Assembly: GCF_001945365.1 (NCBI RefSeq)
Contig: NZ_MSTQ01000004.1
Span: 186,001 to 250,000 of the forward strand
Source of the DNA: Pseudomonas reinekei
GTDB lineage: Bacteria; Pseudomonadota; Gammaproteobacteria; Pseudomonadales; Pseudomonadaceae
Direction: 5' to 3'
DNA: 64,000 nt
Made by a program: the position numbers and the translations under genes. The notes beneath the pieces are model-generated. The model was not told the origin of the DNA. It saw only the letters and a list, made by a program, of their open reading frames with translations, and ran no database searches. How positions within the stretch are numbered: position 1 is the first letter of the stretch; each line of letters opens with the position of its first letter. Of this stretch, positions 27,151 through 37,095 are shown one piece after another.

Positions 27151-27169
27151 AATGAGAGTGATTCTAATT
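27151..27169. promoter_or_regulatory. Fur box upstream of the fecI-like gene
   Basis: On the minus strand AATTAGAATCACTCTCATT matches AATGATAATCATTCTCATT at 16 of 19 positions, a good Fur site. It is 30-48 nt upstream of the sigma-factor ATG. Confidence 0.7.
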
Positions 27170-27265
27170 AATGTCGCGACGACTGACCAAGTCCTTTATG
27201 CAGCAAACGCGCAGAAAGGTGGGCAGCCTGGTAGAGAAAAGAGAAAAAGCCAAATTTCAGACACA

Positions 27266-27295
27266 AAAAACCCCGGTCTTTCGACCAGGGTCTTT
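27266..27295 (-). terminator. Terminator of the tRNA-Val/Asp/Asp operon
   Basis: The hairpin ACCCTGGTC/GACCGGGGT (minus strand, one mismatch) is followed by a T-run, about 75 nt past the last tRNA-Asp. Confidence 0.8.
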
Positions 27296-27367
27296 GCTAT
27301 CGACTCGAAGTAAACCAGCGGTTTTTCTTCGTAGCGCCAAGGCGTTCAGTGGGCCTTGGTGCAGATA

Positions 27368-27444
27368 TGGCGCAGCGGACGGGACTCGAACCCGCGACCC
27401 CCGGCGTGACAGGCCGGTATTCTAACCGACTGAACTACCGCTGC
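27368..27444 (-). tRNA. tRNA-Asp(GTC), distal copy
   Basis: A 77-nt gene with encoded CCA. The anticodon arm CCGGC-CTGTCAC-GCCGG gives GTC. Its sequence is identical to the copy at 27539-27615. Confidence 0.95.
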
Positions 27445-27538
27445 GTATCGCTTTGGACTTGCGTCCAGGTAACTCGTTTGATCGAAAGCTTCGGTGCTTT
27501 TCAATCGCGAACCAGACCGAAATCTGCTTCGTAAATAA

Positions 27539-27615
27539 TGGCGCAGCGGACGGGACTCGAACCCGCGACCCCCGGCGTGACAGGCCGGTATTCTAACCGA
27601 CTGAACTACCGCTGC
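27539..27615 (-). tRNA. tRNA-Asp(GTC), proximal copy
   Basis: A 77-nt gene with CCA and anticodon GTC, identical to the copy 94 nt downstream in the same transcript. Confidence 0.95.
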
Positions 27616-27668
27616 GCGTCGGTGGAGGCATTTCAGCCTACCTCTTGCTTTCGCAAGTATCTCGGGAG

Positions 27669-27744
27669 TGGTGGGTGATGACGGGATCGAACCGCCGACA
27701 TTCTGCTTGTAAGGCAGACGCTCTCCCAGCTGAGCTAATCACCC
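27669..27744 (-). tRNA. tRNA-Val(TAC)
   Basis: A 76-nt gene with CCA. The anticodon arm TCTGC-CTTACAA-GCAGA gives TAC. It is the first gene of the Val-Asp-Asp operon. Confidence 0.95.
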
Positions 27745-27766
27745 GTTTGCATCTCCGAGGCCGCGA

Positions 27767-27795
27767 AATTTACGCAGGTACCGAACCTAAGTCAA
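27767..27795 (-). promoter_or_regulatory. Promoter of the tRNA-Val/Asp/Asp operon
   Basis: On the minus strand TTGACT (27790-27795), 17 nt, TAAATT (27767-27772), then a GC-rich discriminator and tRNA-Val. Confidence 0.75.
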
Positions 27796-27860
27796 TAGCA
27801 GGATTGAAGTTTTTCTGAAAAAGACAAAATCGAGTCATTCCGCATGAGACAGGCAACCCC

Positions 27861-27940
27861 AAGATCGCTTTCGCGAGCAGGCTCGCTCCCGCGGTGGATC
27901 GCTGTTCTCCTGTGGGAGCGAGCCTGCCCGCGAAGACGGC
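27861..27940. repeat. REP pair (GCGAGCAGGCTCGC type)
   Basis: The left unit TCGCGAGCAGGCTCGCTCCC and the inverted right unit GGGAGCGAGCCTGCCCGCGA are separated by about 30 nt, downstream of the SDR gene. Confidence 0.8.
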
Positions 27941-27976
27941 GACACATCCAACTTCAATGCCGGAGTAAAAAACCAT

Positions 27977-28750
27977 CTAATCGCTGTAGATCATCTTCTT
28001 GGTCATGCCACCATCAACCACGAACTCCTGCCCCGTGACAAACCCGGCGTTCCTCGACAACAGCCAGGCCACCATCGCCGCGACGTCCTCGACCGTCCCT
28101 ACCCTGCCCGCCGGATGTTGCGCATGATCGGCGTCGGTCAACGGTTCGGCACGGCGCACGGAGGGGTCACGCGCGTCGATCCAGCCAGGGCTGACGGCAT
28201 TGACCCGAATCTCCGGGCCAAGGCTGATGGCGAGCGCGTGAGTCAGGGCCAGCAAACCGCCCTTGCTCGCCGCGTAAGCCTCGGTATCGGGCTCGGATTG
28301 TCCGGCGCGAGTCGAGGCCAGATTGACGATCGACCCGTTGTGAGCACGCAAATACGGCGCACAGTGTTTGGCCAGCAACATCGGCCCACTGAGATTGACC
28401 GCCAACACCCGATTCCAGTAAGCCAGATCGAGGCTTTCCAGGGTGATGTTGTGCGGATCGGCGACCGCCGCGTTGCACACCAACGCGTCCAGTCGCCCGA
28501 ACTGCCCCAGCACTTCGGCAACACCCAGCGCCACCTGCCCTTCGTTGGAAACGTCCATGGCAATGAACCAGGCGTTGTCGCCGAGCACCTTCGCCACTTT
28601 CGACCCGCGTTCACGATCCAGATCCGTCAGCACGACCTGCCAGCCTTCGCTGATCAGCCATGCCGCAATCCCCAGGCCAATGCCCCGTGCAGCGCCGGTG
28701 ACCAGCGCTACGCGGCCATTGGAGCCGGTTGGCGTGGACAGCTCGATCAC
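27977..28750 (-). CDS. Short-chain dehydrogenase/reductase
   Basis: NAD(P)-dependent SDR oxidoreductase, 257 residues. The cofactor motif [10 protein letters not shown] (about 19-28), LVCNAAV, catalytic Ser in VNLASTRAG and YAASK with the Tyr-Lys pair are all present, with a C-terminal [10 protein letters not shown]. The acidic residue after β2 (LTDLDRE) suggests NAD rather than NADP. The start overlaps the metZ stop by 4 nt, so the two genes are co-translated. The same pairing occurs in other pseudomonads, but the substrate is unknown. Confidence 0.87.
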   Translation of the reverse strand: MIELSTPTGSNGRVALVTGAARGIGLGIAAWLISEGWQVVLTDLDRERGSKVAKVLGDNAWFIAMDVSNEGQVALGVAEVLGQFGRLDALVCNAAVADPHNITLESLDLAYWNRVLAVNLSGPMLLAKHCAPYLRAHNGSIVNLASTRAGQSEPDTEAYAASKGGLLALTHALAISLGPEIRVNAVSPGWIDARDPSVRRAEPLTDADHAQHPAGRVGTVEDVAAMVAWLLSRNAGFVTGQEFVVDGGMTKKMIYSD

Positions 28751-29958
28751 AAGGCAGCCAACCCGCGCGCCAGGTCGGCTTGCAGGTCTGCTACATCTTC
28801 CAGGCCGACTGCGATGCGGATCAGGCTGTCACGAATACCCGCTGCTTCACGCTCTTGCGGCGCCAGACGGCCGTGGGAGGTGGTGCTCGGGTGAGTAATG
28901 GTGGTCTTGCTGTCACCCAGGTTGGCAGTGATCGAAATCAGGCGCGTCGCATCGATGAAGCGCCAGGCGCCCTCTTTGCCGCCCTTGACCTCGAAGCTCA
29001 CCACCGCCCCGAAACCTTTCTGCTGACGCTGGGCCAGTTCGTGCTGCGGATGGCTCTTCAGACCGGCGTAATGAACCTTCTCGATGCCCTCCTGCTGCTC
29101 CAGCCACTCGGCCAGTTGCTGGGCGTTGGCACAATGCGCCTTCATCCGCAGGTTCAGGGTCTCCAGGCCCTTGAGGAAGATCCAGGCGTTGAACGGGCTG
29201 AGGGTCGGCCCGGCAGTGCGCAGGAAACCCACCACTTCTTTCATCTGTTCGCTGCGACCGGCCACAACACCGCCCATGCAACGACCCTGCCCATCGATAA
29301 ACTTGGTCGCCGAGTGCACGACTATGTCTGCGCCCATTTTCAGCGGCTGTTGCAATGCCGGGGTGCAGAAGCAGTTATCGACCACCAGCATCGCGCCTTT
29401 GGCATGAGCGATTTTCGCCAGCTCGGCAATATCGACCAGCTCGGCCAGCGGGTTGGACGGCGATTCGACGAACAGCAATTTGGTGTTGGCCTTGATCGCC
29501 GCATCCCAACCGGACAAGTCCGCCAGGGGCACGTAATCGACTTCAATACCGAAACGCTTGAAGTACTTCTCGAACAGGCTGATGGTCGAACCGAATACAC
29601 TGCGCGACACCAGCACATGATCGCCGGCGCTGCACAGGCTCATCACCACCGCCATGATCGCGGCCATGCCGGTGGCAGTCGCCACGGCTTGCTCGGCGCT
29701 TTCGAGGGCGGCGATGCGCTCTTCGAAGGCACGCACGGTCGGGTTGGTGTAGCGCGAGTAAACGTTGCCCGGCACTTCCCCGGCAAAACGCGCAGCGGCA
29801 TCGGCAGCGGTGCGGAACACATAGCTGGAAGTGAAGAACATCGGATCACCGTGTTCGCCTTCCGGCGTACGGTGTTGACCGGCACGTACGGCCAGGGTAT
29901 CGAACGCTACGCCTTCGAGGTCGCTGTCCAGCCGACCGGCATTCCAATCCTGACTCAT
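28747..29958 (-). CDS. metZ: O-succinylhomoserine sulfhydrylase
   Basis: PLP-dependent enzyme of the Cys/Met metabolism family, 403 residues from the ATG at 29958; makes homocysteine directly from O-succinylhomoserine and sulphide. The PLP lysine lies in [33 protein letters not shown] and [11 protein letters not shown] are family blocks at the N-terminal domain, and the late [13 protein letters not shown] is the substrate loop. Located after purF with a terminator between, as in P. aeruginosa. A longer frame to 30009 lacks a good start. Confidence 0.92.
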   Translation of the reverse strand: MSQDWNAGRLDSDLEGVAFDTLAVRAGQHRTPEGEHGDPMFFTSSYVFRTAADAAARFAGEVPGNVYSRYTNPTVRAFEERIAALESAEQAVATATGMAAIMAVVMSLCSAGDHVLVSRSVFGSTISLFEKYFKRFGIEVDYVPLADLSGWDAAIKANTKLLFVESPSNPLAELVDIAELAKIAHAKGAMLVVDNCFCTPALQQPLKMGADIVVHSATKFIDGQGRCMGGVVAGRSEQMKEVVGFLRTAGPTLSPFNAWIFLKGLETLNLRMKAHCANAQQLAEWLEQQEGIEKVHYAGLKSHPQHELAQRQQKGFGAVVSFEVKGGKEGAWRFIDATRLISITANLGDSKTTITHPSTTSHGRLAPQEREAAGIRDSLIRIAVGLEDVADLQADLARGLAAL

Positions 29959-30010
29959 GCTGTCACTCCTTGCCTTGCTCTTGGATAAAAAGTCTTTTGA
30001 TAGATACAAA

Positions 30011-30030
30011 ACCGGCCCCTAGGGGCCGGT
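30011..30030. terminator. Terminator between purF and metZ
   Basis: A perfect 20-bp palindrome (arms ACCGGCCCCT) 6 nt past the purF stop; on the minus strand it is followed by a TTTTG stretch. Confidence 0.75.
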
Positions 30031-30036
30031 AGAAAC

Positions 30037-31542
30037 TCAGTTGTTGTACAGATCGATGATCGCGCTGACTGCCTGCGTCTTGACCTTGGAGGCATCGTTA
30101 CGTGCCTGCTCGATCTTGTTCAGGTACGCCTCGTCGACGTCGCCGGTCACGTACTGGCCGTCGAACACCGCGCAATCGAACTTTTCGATCTTGATCTTGC
30201 CGCCACCGACCGCTTCGATCAAGTCAGGCAAATCCTGATAGATCAACCAGTCAGCGCCGATCAGGTCGGCCACGTCCTGGGTCGAACGGTTGTGGGCGAT
30301 CAGTTCGTGGGCGCTCGGCATGTCGATGCCGTAGACGTTCGGGAAACGCACGGCCGGCGCAGCGGAGCAGAAGTAGACGTTCTTGGCGCCCGCTTCACGG
30401 GCCATCTGGATGATCTGCTTGCACGTGGTGCCGCGAACGATGGAATCGTCCACCAGCATCACGTTCTTGCCGCGGAATTCCAGTTCGATGGCGTTGAGCT
30501 TCTGGCGTACGGATTTTTTCCGCGCGGCCTGGCCCGGCATAATGAAGGTGCGGCCGATGTAGCGGTTCTTCACGAAGCCTTCGCGAAATTTCACGCCCAG
30601 GTGGTTCGCCAGTTCCAGGGCCGCGGTGCGGCTGGTGTCCGGGATCGGGATAACGACGTCGATGTCGTGCTCGGGACGCTCGCGCAGAATCTTCTCGGCG
30701 AGCTTCTCGCCCATGCGCAGGCGGGCCTTGTACACCGAAACACCGTCGATGATCGAGTCGGGACGCGCCAGGTAGACGTGTTCGAAAATGCACGGAGTCA
30801 GGGACGGATTGGTCGCGCACTGACGGGTGTGCAGCTTGCCGTCTTCAGTGATGTAGACCGCTTCGCCCGGTGCCAGGTCGCGAATCAGGGTGAAGCCGAG
30901 CACGTCCAGGGAAACGCTTTCGGAAGCAATCATGTACTCGACGCCTTCGTCGGTGTGACGCTGGCCGAACACGATCGGGCGGATGCCGTGCGGGTCGCGG
31001 AAACCGACGATGCCGTAACCGGTGACCATCGCCACGACCGCGTAACCACCCACGCAACGGTTGTGCACGTCGGTCACAGCGGCGAACACGTCTTCTTCGG
31101 TTGGCTGCAACTTGCCGCGCTGGGCCAGTTCGTGAGCGAACACGTTGAGCAGCACTTCCGAGTCGGAGCTGGTGTTGACGTGGCGCAGGTCAGATTCGTA
31201 AATCTCCTTGGCCAGCTGTTCAACGTTGGTCAGGTTACCGTTGTGCGCCAGGGTGATGCCGTAAGGCGAGTTGACGTAAAACGGTTGAGCTTCGGCCGAA
31301 GTCGAACTGCCCGCGGTTGGATAGCGCACATGGCCGATGCCCATGTGGCCGACCAGACGCTGCATGTGACGCTGATGGAACACGTCACGTACCAGGCCAT
31401 TGTCCTTGCGCAGGAATAACCGGCCATCATGGCTGGTCACGATACCGGCAGCGTCCTGGCCGCGGTGCTGGAGGACGGTTAGCGCGTCATACAGCGCCTG
31501 ATTGACGTTCGACTTACCGACGATACCGACGATGCCACACAT
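30037..31542 (-). CDS. purF: Amidophosphoribosyltransferase
   Basis: First enzyme of purine biosynthesis, making phosphoribosylamine from PRPP and glutamine; 501 residues from the ATG at 31542. The N-terminal glutaminase has the nucleophile Cys2 in MCGIVGIVG, exposed after Met removal. [11 protein letters not shown] follows, and the C-terminal PRTase domain has the PRPP loop [14 protein letters not shown]. It lies 41 nt downstream of cvpA, the same linkage as in E. coli. Confidence 0.95.
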   Translation of the reverse strand: MCGIVGIVGKSNVNQALYDALTVLQHRGQDAAGIVTSHDGRLFLRKDNGLVRDVFHQRHMQRLVGHMGIGHVRYPTAGSSTSAEAQPFYVNSPYGITLAHNGNLTNVEQLAKEIYESDLRHVNTSSDSEVLLNVFAHELAQRGKLQPTEEDVFAAVTDVHNRCVGGYAVVAMVTGYGIVGFRDPHGIRPIVFGQRHTDEGVEYMIASESVSLDVLGFTLIRDLAPGEAVYITEDGKLHTRQCATNPSLTPCIFEHVYLARPDSIIDGVSVYKARLRMGEKLAEKILRERPEHDIDVVIPIPDTSRTAALELANHLGVKFREGFVKNRYIGRTFIMPGQAARKKSVRQKLNAIELEFRGKNVMLVDDSIVRGTTCKQIIQMAREAGAKNVYFCSAAPAVRFPNVYGIDMPSAHELIAHNRSTQDVADLIGADWLIYQDLPDLIEAVGGGKIKIEKFDCAVFDGQYVTGDVDEAYLNKIEQARNDASKVKTQAVSAIIDLYNN

Positions 31543-31583
31543 GCGACGCAACCCCTACTTAATGGATCTGAACTGAACACAAC

Positions 31584-32144
31584 TCACTGAGGCGTTTTGG
31601 CCGTCGGCAAGAGGTGCTCCTTGAACGGAATATCAGCGGGTACGCTGATTCCGCTGGCAAGCCACTGACTGCTCCACCCGAGGATCAGGTTTTTGGACCA
31701 GTCGGCGACCAATAGAAACTTTGGCACGAGTTGCGACTGCTGCCACCACTCGTCCTGCTGTACCGGCCCCAGGCTCAACAGCCCGACCGCCACGACCACC
31801 AGCAACACGCCACGCGCGGCGCCGAAGGCCATGCCGAGGAATCGATCGGTCCCGGACAACCCGGTGACGCGTACCAACTCGCCGATCAGATAATTGATCA
31901 TTGCGCCTACGATCAACGTGGCGACAAACATGATGGTGCAGCCCGCGATCACGCGGGCCGATGGAGTCTGGATATATCCGGCGAGGTACTCGGACAGTGA
32001 GCCACCAAACATCCAGGCAACAGCTCCTGCGATGATCCAGGTCACCAGCGACAGTGCTTCTTTGACGAAGCCGCGGCTCAGACTGATCAATGCAGAGATG
32101 GCGACGATTGCAACGATCGCCCAGTCAACCCAGGTAAATGGCAC
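31584..32144 (-). CDS. cvpA: CvpA-family membrane protein
   Basis: Inner-membrane protein of the CvpA (colicin V production) family, 186 residues, with four hydrophobic helices: about 5-22, 33-48, 65-87 and 108-127. The block WVDWAIVAIVAISALISLSRGFVKEALS is typical. Its molecular function is unresolved; it affects envelope properties in enterobacteria. It is placed directly before purF, a conserved association. Confidence 0.9.
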   Translation of the reverse strand: MPFTWVDWAIVAIVAISALISLSRGFVKEALSLVTWIIAGAVAWMFGGSLSEYLAGYIQTPSARVIAGCTIMFVATLIVGAMINYLIGELVRVTGLSGTDRFLGMAFGAARGVLLVVVAVGLLSLGPVQQDEWWQQSQLVPKFLLVADWSKNLILGWSSQWLASGISVPADIPFKEHLLPTAKTPQ

Positions 32145-32242
32145 AGTGCAGCCTACAGACGGATAAGGCGGCGCATTTTAGCAGAGCCCATGCTTATCGG
32201 TAAGCTGCGATTGTCAGTGCATTTCAAATCGGTGCGATAGAT

Positions 32243-32908
32243 TTAGCCGCGTTCCGGCTGAAAGCGCACCACGAACCCCTTGAGATTCTGCTGGCGATTG
32301 AGCAAGTCGCGCAGACGATCGGCTTCGGCACGCTCGATCAGCGGCCCGACAAACACGCGATTCTTGCCATCGGCGGTGCGGATGTAGGCGTTGTAACCCT
32401 GGCTGCGCAGGGTTTTCTGCAGTTTTTCCGCACTTTCACGGTTGGCCAGGCTGGCCAGTTGCACCGACCAGCTCACCGAGAGGCCATTGGCATCGACGCG
32501 GCTTTGAGTGGTGTCTGGCTTGCCCGGTGCGGCACTGATCGGCTGGGACGGCGCAGTCGCCGGTTTTGCTGCCAATGCCGGAACCGGTGCCGGAGCAGGC
32601 GGTGTGACCGGTTTCGCCGTTGGCGCGGGAGCGACCGATGCAGCCGGAGCAGCCGGGGCTTCCTGCTGGGCAATTTCGTCGTCGCTCGGCACAGGCTCTT
32701 GCGGCAAGGCTTGCGGCTCAGGCACCACCACCGGCTCCACCTGAACTTGTGGCAACGCCGGCGCTTGAGGGGCAGCCGGGGCTTCGACCGTTACCTGGCG
32801 TTGCTCGTCCTGACGCGAGAACAGCATCGGCAGGAAAATCACGGCCAGCGCGACGAGTACGAGCGCACCAACCATGCGCTGTTTGTAGGCCTTATCCAGC
32901 AATGCCAT
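32243..32908 (-). CDS. dedD: DedD-like SPOR-domain protein
   Basis: Bitopic membrane protein, 221 residues from the ATG at 32908. A short cytoplasmic stretch is followed by a single membrane segment (about 13-30, ALVLVALAVIFLPMLF), then a Pro/Ala/Val-rich periplasmic linker to about 140, then a C-terminal SPOR domain (about 145-221: VSWSVQLASLANRESAEKLQ, VFVGPLIERAEADRLRDLL). DedD proteins gather at the septum by binding denuded peptidoglycan. The start overlaps the folC end by 17 nt. Confidence 0.88.
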   Translation of the reverse strand: MALLDKAYKQRMVGALVLVALAVIFLPMLFSRQDEQRQVTVEAPAAPQAPALPQVQVEPVVVPEPQALPQEPVPSDDEIAQQEAPAAPAASVAPAPTAKPVTPPAPAPVPALAAKPATAPSQPISAAPGKPDTTQSRVDANGLSVSWSVQLASLANRESAEKLQKTLRSQGYNAYIRTADGKNRVFVGPLIERAEADRLRDLLNRQQNLKGFVVRFQPERG

Positions 32909-34199
32909 TTGCCGCTTCCTCCGTGGAGCGCCGAGCCAGCCATTCAAGGGCCTCGGCGACACAATAAAATGATCCGAACAACAGTATTTCATCGTCGCTC
33001 GTTGCCAGCGCGCACTGCCCTTCCAGGGCGGCGGCCACGCTGTCATAGGATGCTACCGAAGCGCCACGCTTGTGCAACGCCTCTTGCAGATCGGCCACCG
33101 GCCGCGTCCGTGGCGAATCCAGCGGAGCGACAGCCCAGTGCTCGACACTAGCATTCAATTCGCCAATAACACCATCCAGATCCTTGTCGGCCAGCAATCC
33201 GAATACCGCCAGACGCTTGCCGAGCGGTGGACGACTGGCCAGACGCCGGGCCAGATACTCCGCCGCATGGGGGTTATGCCCCACATCCAGCAACAGATTA
33301 AGACGCTTGCCCTGCCAGTCGAACTGCCGGCGATCGAGACGACCGACCACCCGCGTCGCCTGCAGCGCCTGGCTAATCTGCGCATCGACCCAAGGCAAAC
33401 CAAGCAGCAGATAAGCCTGCAAGGCCAGAGCGGCGTTTTCCATGGGCAGATCGAGCAGTGGCAAGTCGCGCAGCTCGATCACACGTCCCTGGGCGTCAAC
33501 GCCGCGCCATTGCCAGTTGTGATCGGTGACCCCCAGGTCGAAATCGCGCCCACGCAGGAAAAACGGACAGTTCAGCTCGCGCGCTTTATCCAGCAGGGGT
33601 TGCGGGGGATTGAGATCGCCACAGAGCGCAGGCGCACCCTGGCGAAAAATGCCGGCCTTCTCGAAGGCCACGGATTCGCGGGTATCACCCAGGTAATCCG
33701 CATGATCGACGCCGATACTGGTGACCAGCGCAATGTCGGCGTCGACCACGTTGACCGTGTCCAGGCGCCCGCCCAGACCGACTTCCAGCACCACGGCATC
33801 GAGCCCGGACTGTTGAAACAGCCAGAACGCCGCCAGGGTGCCCATTTCGAAGTAGGTCAGGGAAGTGTCACCCCGCCCCGCCTCCACTGCCGCGAAGGCC
33901 TGGCACAGCTCGGCGTCAGTGGCTTCGACGCCATTGACCTGCACCCGCTCGTTATAACGCAGCAGGTGCGGTGAATTGTAGACACCGACTTTCAGGCCCT
34001 GGGCGCGCAGCAATGAAGCCACGAACGCACAGGTGGAGCCTTTGCCGTTGGTGCCGGTGACCGTAATCACCCGAGGCGCCGGCTTGCCCAGCCCCATGCG
34101 GGACGCTACCTGTTGCGAGCGCTCAAGGCCCATGTCGATGGCCGAAGGATGCAACTGCTCAAGGTAGGCGAGCCACTCGCCAAGGGTACGTTCGGTCAT
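32892..34199 (-). CDS. folC: Bifunctional dihydrofolate synthase / folylpolyglutamate synthase
   Basis: Mur-ligase-family enzyme, 435 residues, that adds glutamate to dihydropteroate and extends folate polyglutamate tails. The ATP loop is [13 protein letters not shown] (about 46-58). [26 protein letters not shown] holds the family signature and metal-binding His. The C-terminal domain starts near [13 protein letters not shown]. The start overlaps the accD stop by 4 nt. The accD-folC-dedD-cvpA-purF string is conserved across gammaproteobacteria. Confidence 0.94.
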   Translation of the reverse strand: MTERTLGEWLAYLEQLHPSAIDMGLERSQQVASRMGLGKPAPRVITVTGTNGKGSTCAFVASLLRAQGLKVGVYNSPHLLRYNERVQVNGVEATDAELCQAFAAVEAGRGDTSLTYFEMGTLAAFWLFQQSGLDAVVLEVGLGGRLDTVNVVDADIALVTSIGVDHADYLGDTRESVAFEKAGIFRQGAPALCGDLNPPQPLLDKARELNCPFFLRGRDFDLGVTDHNWQWRGVDAQGRVIELRDLPLLDLPMENAALALQAYLLLGLPWVDAQISQALQATRVVGRLDRRQFDWQGKRLNLLLDVGHNPHAAEYLARRLASRPPLGKRLAVFGLLADKDLDGVIGELNASVEHWAVAPLDSPRTRPVADLQEALHKRGASVASYDSVAAALEGQCALATSDDEILLFGSFYCVAEALEWLARRSTEEAANGIAG

Positions 34200-35116
34200 A
34201 GGTTGGCAGGTACCGGTGGAACAACGATCGGCTCGATTGGCGCAGCGACGAATTTCGGCGTCGGCAGGCCCATCATTTGCGCCAGCAGGTTGCCCAGACG
34301 CGGACGCAGCTCCTGACGGTGAATGATCATGTCGATCGCACCGTGCTCCAGCAGGAACTCGCTGCGCTGGAAGCCTTCCGGCAGTTTTTCGCGCACGGTC
34401 TGTTCGATGACACGCGGACCGGCAAAGCCGATCAGGGCTTTCGGTTCACCGACAATCACGTCGCCGAGCATCGCCAGACTGGCGGAAACACCACCGTAGA
34501 CCGGGTCGGTCAGTACGGAGATAAACGGAATGCCTTCTTCACGCAGACGCGCCAGCACCGCGGAGGTTTTGGCCATCTGCATCAGGGAAATCAGCGCTTC
34601 CTGCATCCGCGCACCACCGGAGGCGGAGAAGCAGATCATCGGGCAGCGTTTTTCCAGCGCGTAGTTGGCGGCGCGCACGAAGCGTTCACCAACGATGGCG
34701 CCCATCGAACCACCCATGAAGGAGAATTCAAAGGCTGATACAACAACCGGCATGCCCAGCAGCGTACCGCTCATGGAGATCAGTGCGTCTTTTTCGCCGG
34801 TCTGCTTTTGCGCAGCGGTCAGGCGATCCTTGTACTTCTTGCCGTCGCGGAATTTCAGACGGTCAACCGGCTCCAGGTCTGCCCCCAGTTCGGTACGACC
34901 TTCAACGTCGAGGAAGATGTCGATACGGGCGCGAGCGCCGATACGCATGTGATGGTTGCACTTGGGGCAAACGTCCAGGGTCTTTTCCAGCTCCGGACGA
35001 TATAGCACAGCCTCGCAAGACGGGCACTTGTGCCAAAGACCTTCAGGCACCGAGCTCTTCTTGACCTCGGAACGCATGATCGAAGGGATCAGTTTGTCTA
35101 CTAACCAGTTGCTCAT
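34196..35116 (-). CDS. accD: Acetyl-CoA carboxylase carboxyltransferase subunit beta
   Basis: β subunit of the carboxyltransferase that makes malonyl-CoA for fatty acid synthesis; 306 residues. The N-terminal zinc ribbon has two CXXC pairs, CPSC and CPKC (about 28-50). The crotonase-fold body includes [19 protein letters not shown] and [10 protein letters not shown] (acetyl-CoA/biotin site) and [15 protein letters not shown]. It has the usual length and is coupled to folC. Confidence 0.95.
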   Translation of the reverse strand: MSNWLVDKLIPSIMRSEVKKSSVPEGLWHKCPSCEAVLYRPELEKTLDVCPKCNHHMRIGARARIDIFLDVEGRTELGADLEPVDRLKFRDGKKYKDRLTAAQKQTGEKDALISMSGTLLGMPVVVSAFEFSFMGGSMGAIVGERFVRAANYALEKRCPMICFSASGGARMQEALISLMQMAKTSAVLARLREEGIPFISVLTDPVYGGVSASLAMLGDVIVGEPKALIGFAGPRVIEQTVREKLPEGFQRSEFLLEHGAIDMIIHRQELRPRLGNLLAQMMGLPTPKFVAAPIEPIVVPPVPANL

Positions 35117-35314
35117 GCTTTCTTTCTCCAGTACCGGCGGCCCGAACGCTCTGGTTCGCAGCCCCGCGTATGCCCTTGAGCTAAATTCATGTTGTGCAGC
35201 GATGATTCAGTGAATGGCCGGATCAGCGAAACGTGACCTGCGTACCACCCCATGACCCTCAGCCGTTTTGTACAGCGCAGTCCAGTGGACGGCGGCAGAC
35301 TGCCACCCGTCACA

Positions 35315-35929
35315 TCAACGTAATGCCTGGATGAACGCGTGAATCTTTGCGTGATCCTTGATGCCCTTGCTCGCCTCTACCCCGCCGCTGACGTCCACGG
35401 CATAGGGCCGGACCCGTGCCACGGCTTCGGCGACGTTTTCCGGGGTCAGCCCACCCGCCAAAACAATCGGTTTGCTCAAGCCTTGCGGTATCAATGACCA
35501 GTCAAAGGCTTCGCCGGTTCCCCCGGGAATGCCTTCGACATAGGCGTCAAGCAAAATGCCGCTTGCACCTGGATAGGCGTCGCACGCCGCCGCAATGTCG
35601 TCGCCAGCCTTGACCCGCAACGCCTTGATGTACGGACGCTGCCAGGTTTCGCATTCCGCCGCTGATTCATCACCATGAAACTGCAACAGGTCCAATGGCA
35701 CCGCATCGAGGATTTCAGTCAGTTCGGTACGACTGGCGTTGACGAACAAGCCAACTGTTGTAACAAACGGCGGCAACGCTTTGATGATCGAGCGCGCCTG
35801 CTGAAATGTCACAGCCCGCGGACTCTTCGCGTAAAACACAAACCCTATGGCGTCGGCCCCGGCATCGACCGCCGCCAACGCATCTTCTATGCGGGTAATC
35901 CCGCAAATCTTGCTGCGAACGGCTGACAT
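35315..35929 (-). CDS. trpF: Phosphoribosylanthranilate isomerase
   Basis: TIM-barrel isomerase of tryptophan biosynthesis, 204 residues from the ATG at 35929. The catalytic Cys lies in SKICGITR (about 6-13) and the catalytic Asp in [18 protein letters not shown] and the phosphate-binding [10 protein letters not shown] and VDVSGGVE complete the family pattern. It stands apart from other trp genes, as usual in Pseudomonas, between truA and accD. The 198 bp before accD show nothing clear. Confidence 0.94.
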   Translation of the reverse strand: MSAVRSKICGITRIEDALAAVDAGADAIGFVFYAKSPRAVTFQQARSIIKALPPFVTTVGLFVNASRTELTEILDAVPLDLLQFHGDESAAECETWQRPYIKALRVKAGDDIAAACDAYPGASGILLDAYVEGIPGGTGEAFDWSLIPQGLSKPIVLAGGLTPENVAEAVARVRPYAVDVSGGVEASKGIKDHAKIHAFIQALR

Positions 35930-35991
35930 GTCGTTAAAACCCCACGGCAAATCGGGAAAGTCCCGGATGGTAACAAAAGCGTTCGAAGGCG

Positions 35992-36816
35992 TCAGCCGTC
36001 AAGTTCGGCGAACCCGGTAAGGAAATGCGGCCCAATGTAACGCTCGGGCAATTCGAACTCATCACGGTACTCGACTTGCACCAGATACAGGCCAAATGGA
36101 TGCGCCGTCACCCCACCCGTACGACGAATGCGGCTCTCCAGTACTTCCTTCATCCATTCCACCGGACGTTCGCCGGCACCGATGGTCATCAGCACACCGG
36201 CAATGTTGCGCACCATGTGGTGCAGGAAGGCGCTGGCGCGGATATCCAGCACGATCATCTTGCCGTGGCGCGTCACGCGCAGGTGATGCAGCTCCTTGAT
36301 CGGCGACTTGGCCTGACACTGACCGGCGCGGAAGGCGCTGAAATCGTGAGTGCCCACCAGATACTGAGCCGCCTCGGCCATGCGCTCGACGTCCAGCGGA
36401 CGGTGGTTCCAGGTGATCTCCTCATTGAGGTGCGCCGGACGGATCTGGTCGTTGTAGATCACGTAGCGATAACGACGGGCGATGGCTTTGAACCGTGCAT
36501 GAAAGTGCGCCGGCATGACCTTGGCCCAACTGACGCTGACGTCATGCGGCAAGTTGATGTTGGCGCCCATGACCCAGGCCTTCATCGAACGCTCGACCTG
36601 GGTATCAAAGTGCACCACCTGCCCGCAGGCATGCACACCGGCATCGGTACGTCCGGCGCACAGCAGTGAAACCGGCGAGTCGGCGACTTTGGACAAGGCG
36701 TTTTCGAGGGTTTCCTGCACGGTGAGCACACCGGAGGCCTGGCGCTGCCAGCCGCGATAACGCGAGCCTTTGTATTCAACGCCCAGTGCGATCCGGAAAA
36801 AGCCGTCGGCCGCCAT
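35992..36816 (-). CDS. truA: tRNA pseudouridine(38-40) synthase
   Basis: Modifies U38-U40 in tRNA anticodon arms; about 274 residues from the ATG at 36816. The catalytic Asp is in [10 protein letters not shown] (about 58-67). [12 protein letters not shown] at the start, [15 protein letters not shown], and [17 protein letters not shown] near the end are family blocks. The start is uncertain: the frame is open to 36873, and neither the ATG at 36816 nor the upstream starts have a strong ribosome site. Confidence 0.92.
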   Translation of the reverse strand: MAADGFFRIALGVEYKGSRYRGWQRQASGVLTVQETLENALSKVADSPVSLLCAGRTDAGVHACGQVVHFDTQVERSMKAWVMGANINLPHDVSVSWAKVMPAHFHARFKAIARRYRYVIYNDQIRPAHLNEEITWNHRPLDVERMAEAAQYLVGTHDFSAFRAGQCQAKSPIKELHHLRVTRHGKMIVLDIRASAFLHHMVRNIAGVLMTIGAGERPVEWMKEVLESRIRRTGGVTAHPFGLYLVQVEYRDEFELPERYIGPHFLTGFAELDG

Positions 36817-36934
36817 TTCAGCAGCCGGGTTATCTATATTTGCCAAGGAGGGACAGCCTGCTGAAGTACGCAAAAGCAGGCATTATAAGGCGCTCGGGCG
36901 GGGATGCCAGTGAGATATCCAATGACTGTTACGA

Positions 36935-36963
36935 CCCCATCGCTGGCAAGCCAGCTCCCACAG
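36935..36963. repeat. Single REP unit (GCTGGCAAGCCAGC type)
   Basis: CCCCATCGCTGGCAAGCCAG then CTCCCACAG, one REP-like palindrome between fimV and truA. Confidence 0.65.
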
Positions 36964-37050
36964 GCTCACCTGGCGACATAAATCATTATGAGAGCCGGCT
37001 GCCAGCAATGTCCCACCCCTTCAGTCATCCTCGACTGCAGCCACAAACAA

Positions 37051-37078
37051 AAACGGCAGCCTCATCGGGCTGCCGTTT
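37051..37078 (-). terminator. Terminator after fimV
   Basis: The stem AAACGGCAGCC/GGGCTGCCGTTT with a 5-nt loop lies 17 nt past the fimV stop and reads into T's on the minus strand. Confidence 0.85.
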
Positions 37079-37095
37079 CATTTACAACGCTTGAT

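Noticed and set aside
27368..27744. Tandem tRNA genes as a possible genomic island attachment point
   Set aside because: All three tRNAs are intact, with promoter and terminator in place, and there is no integrase or partial tRNA copy nearby.
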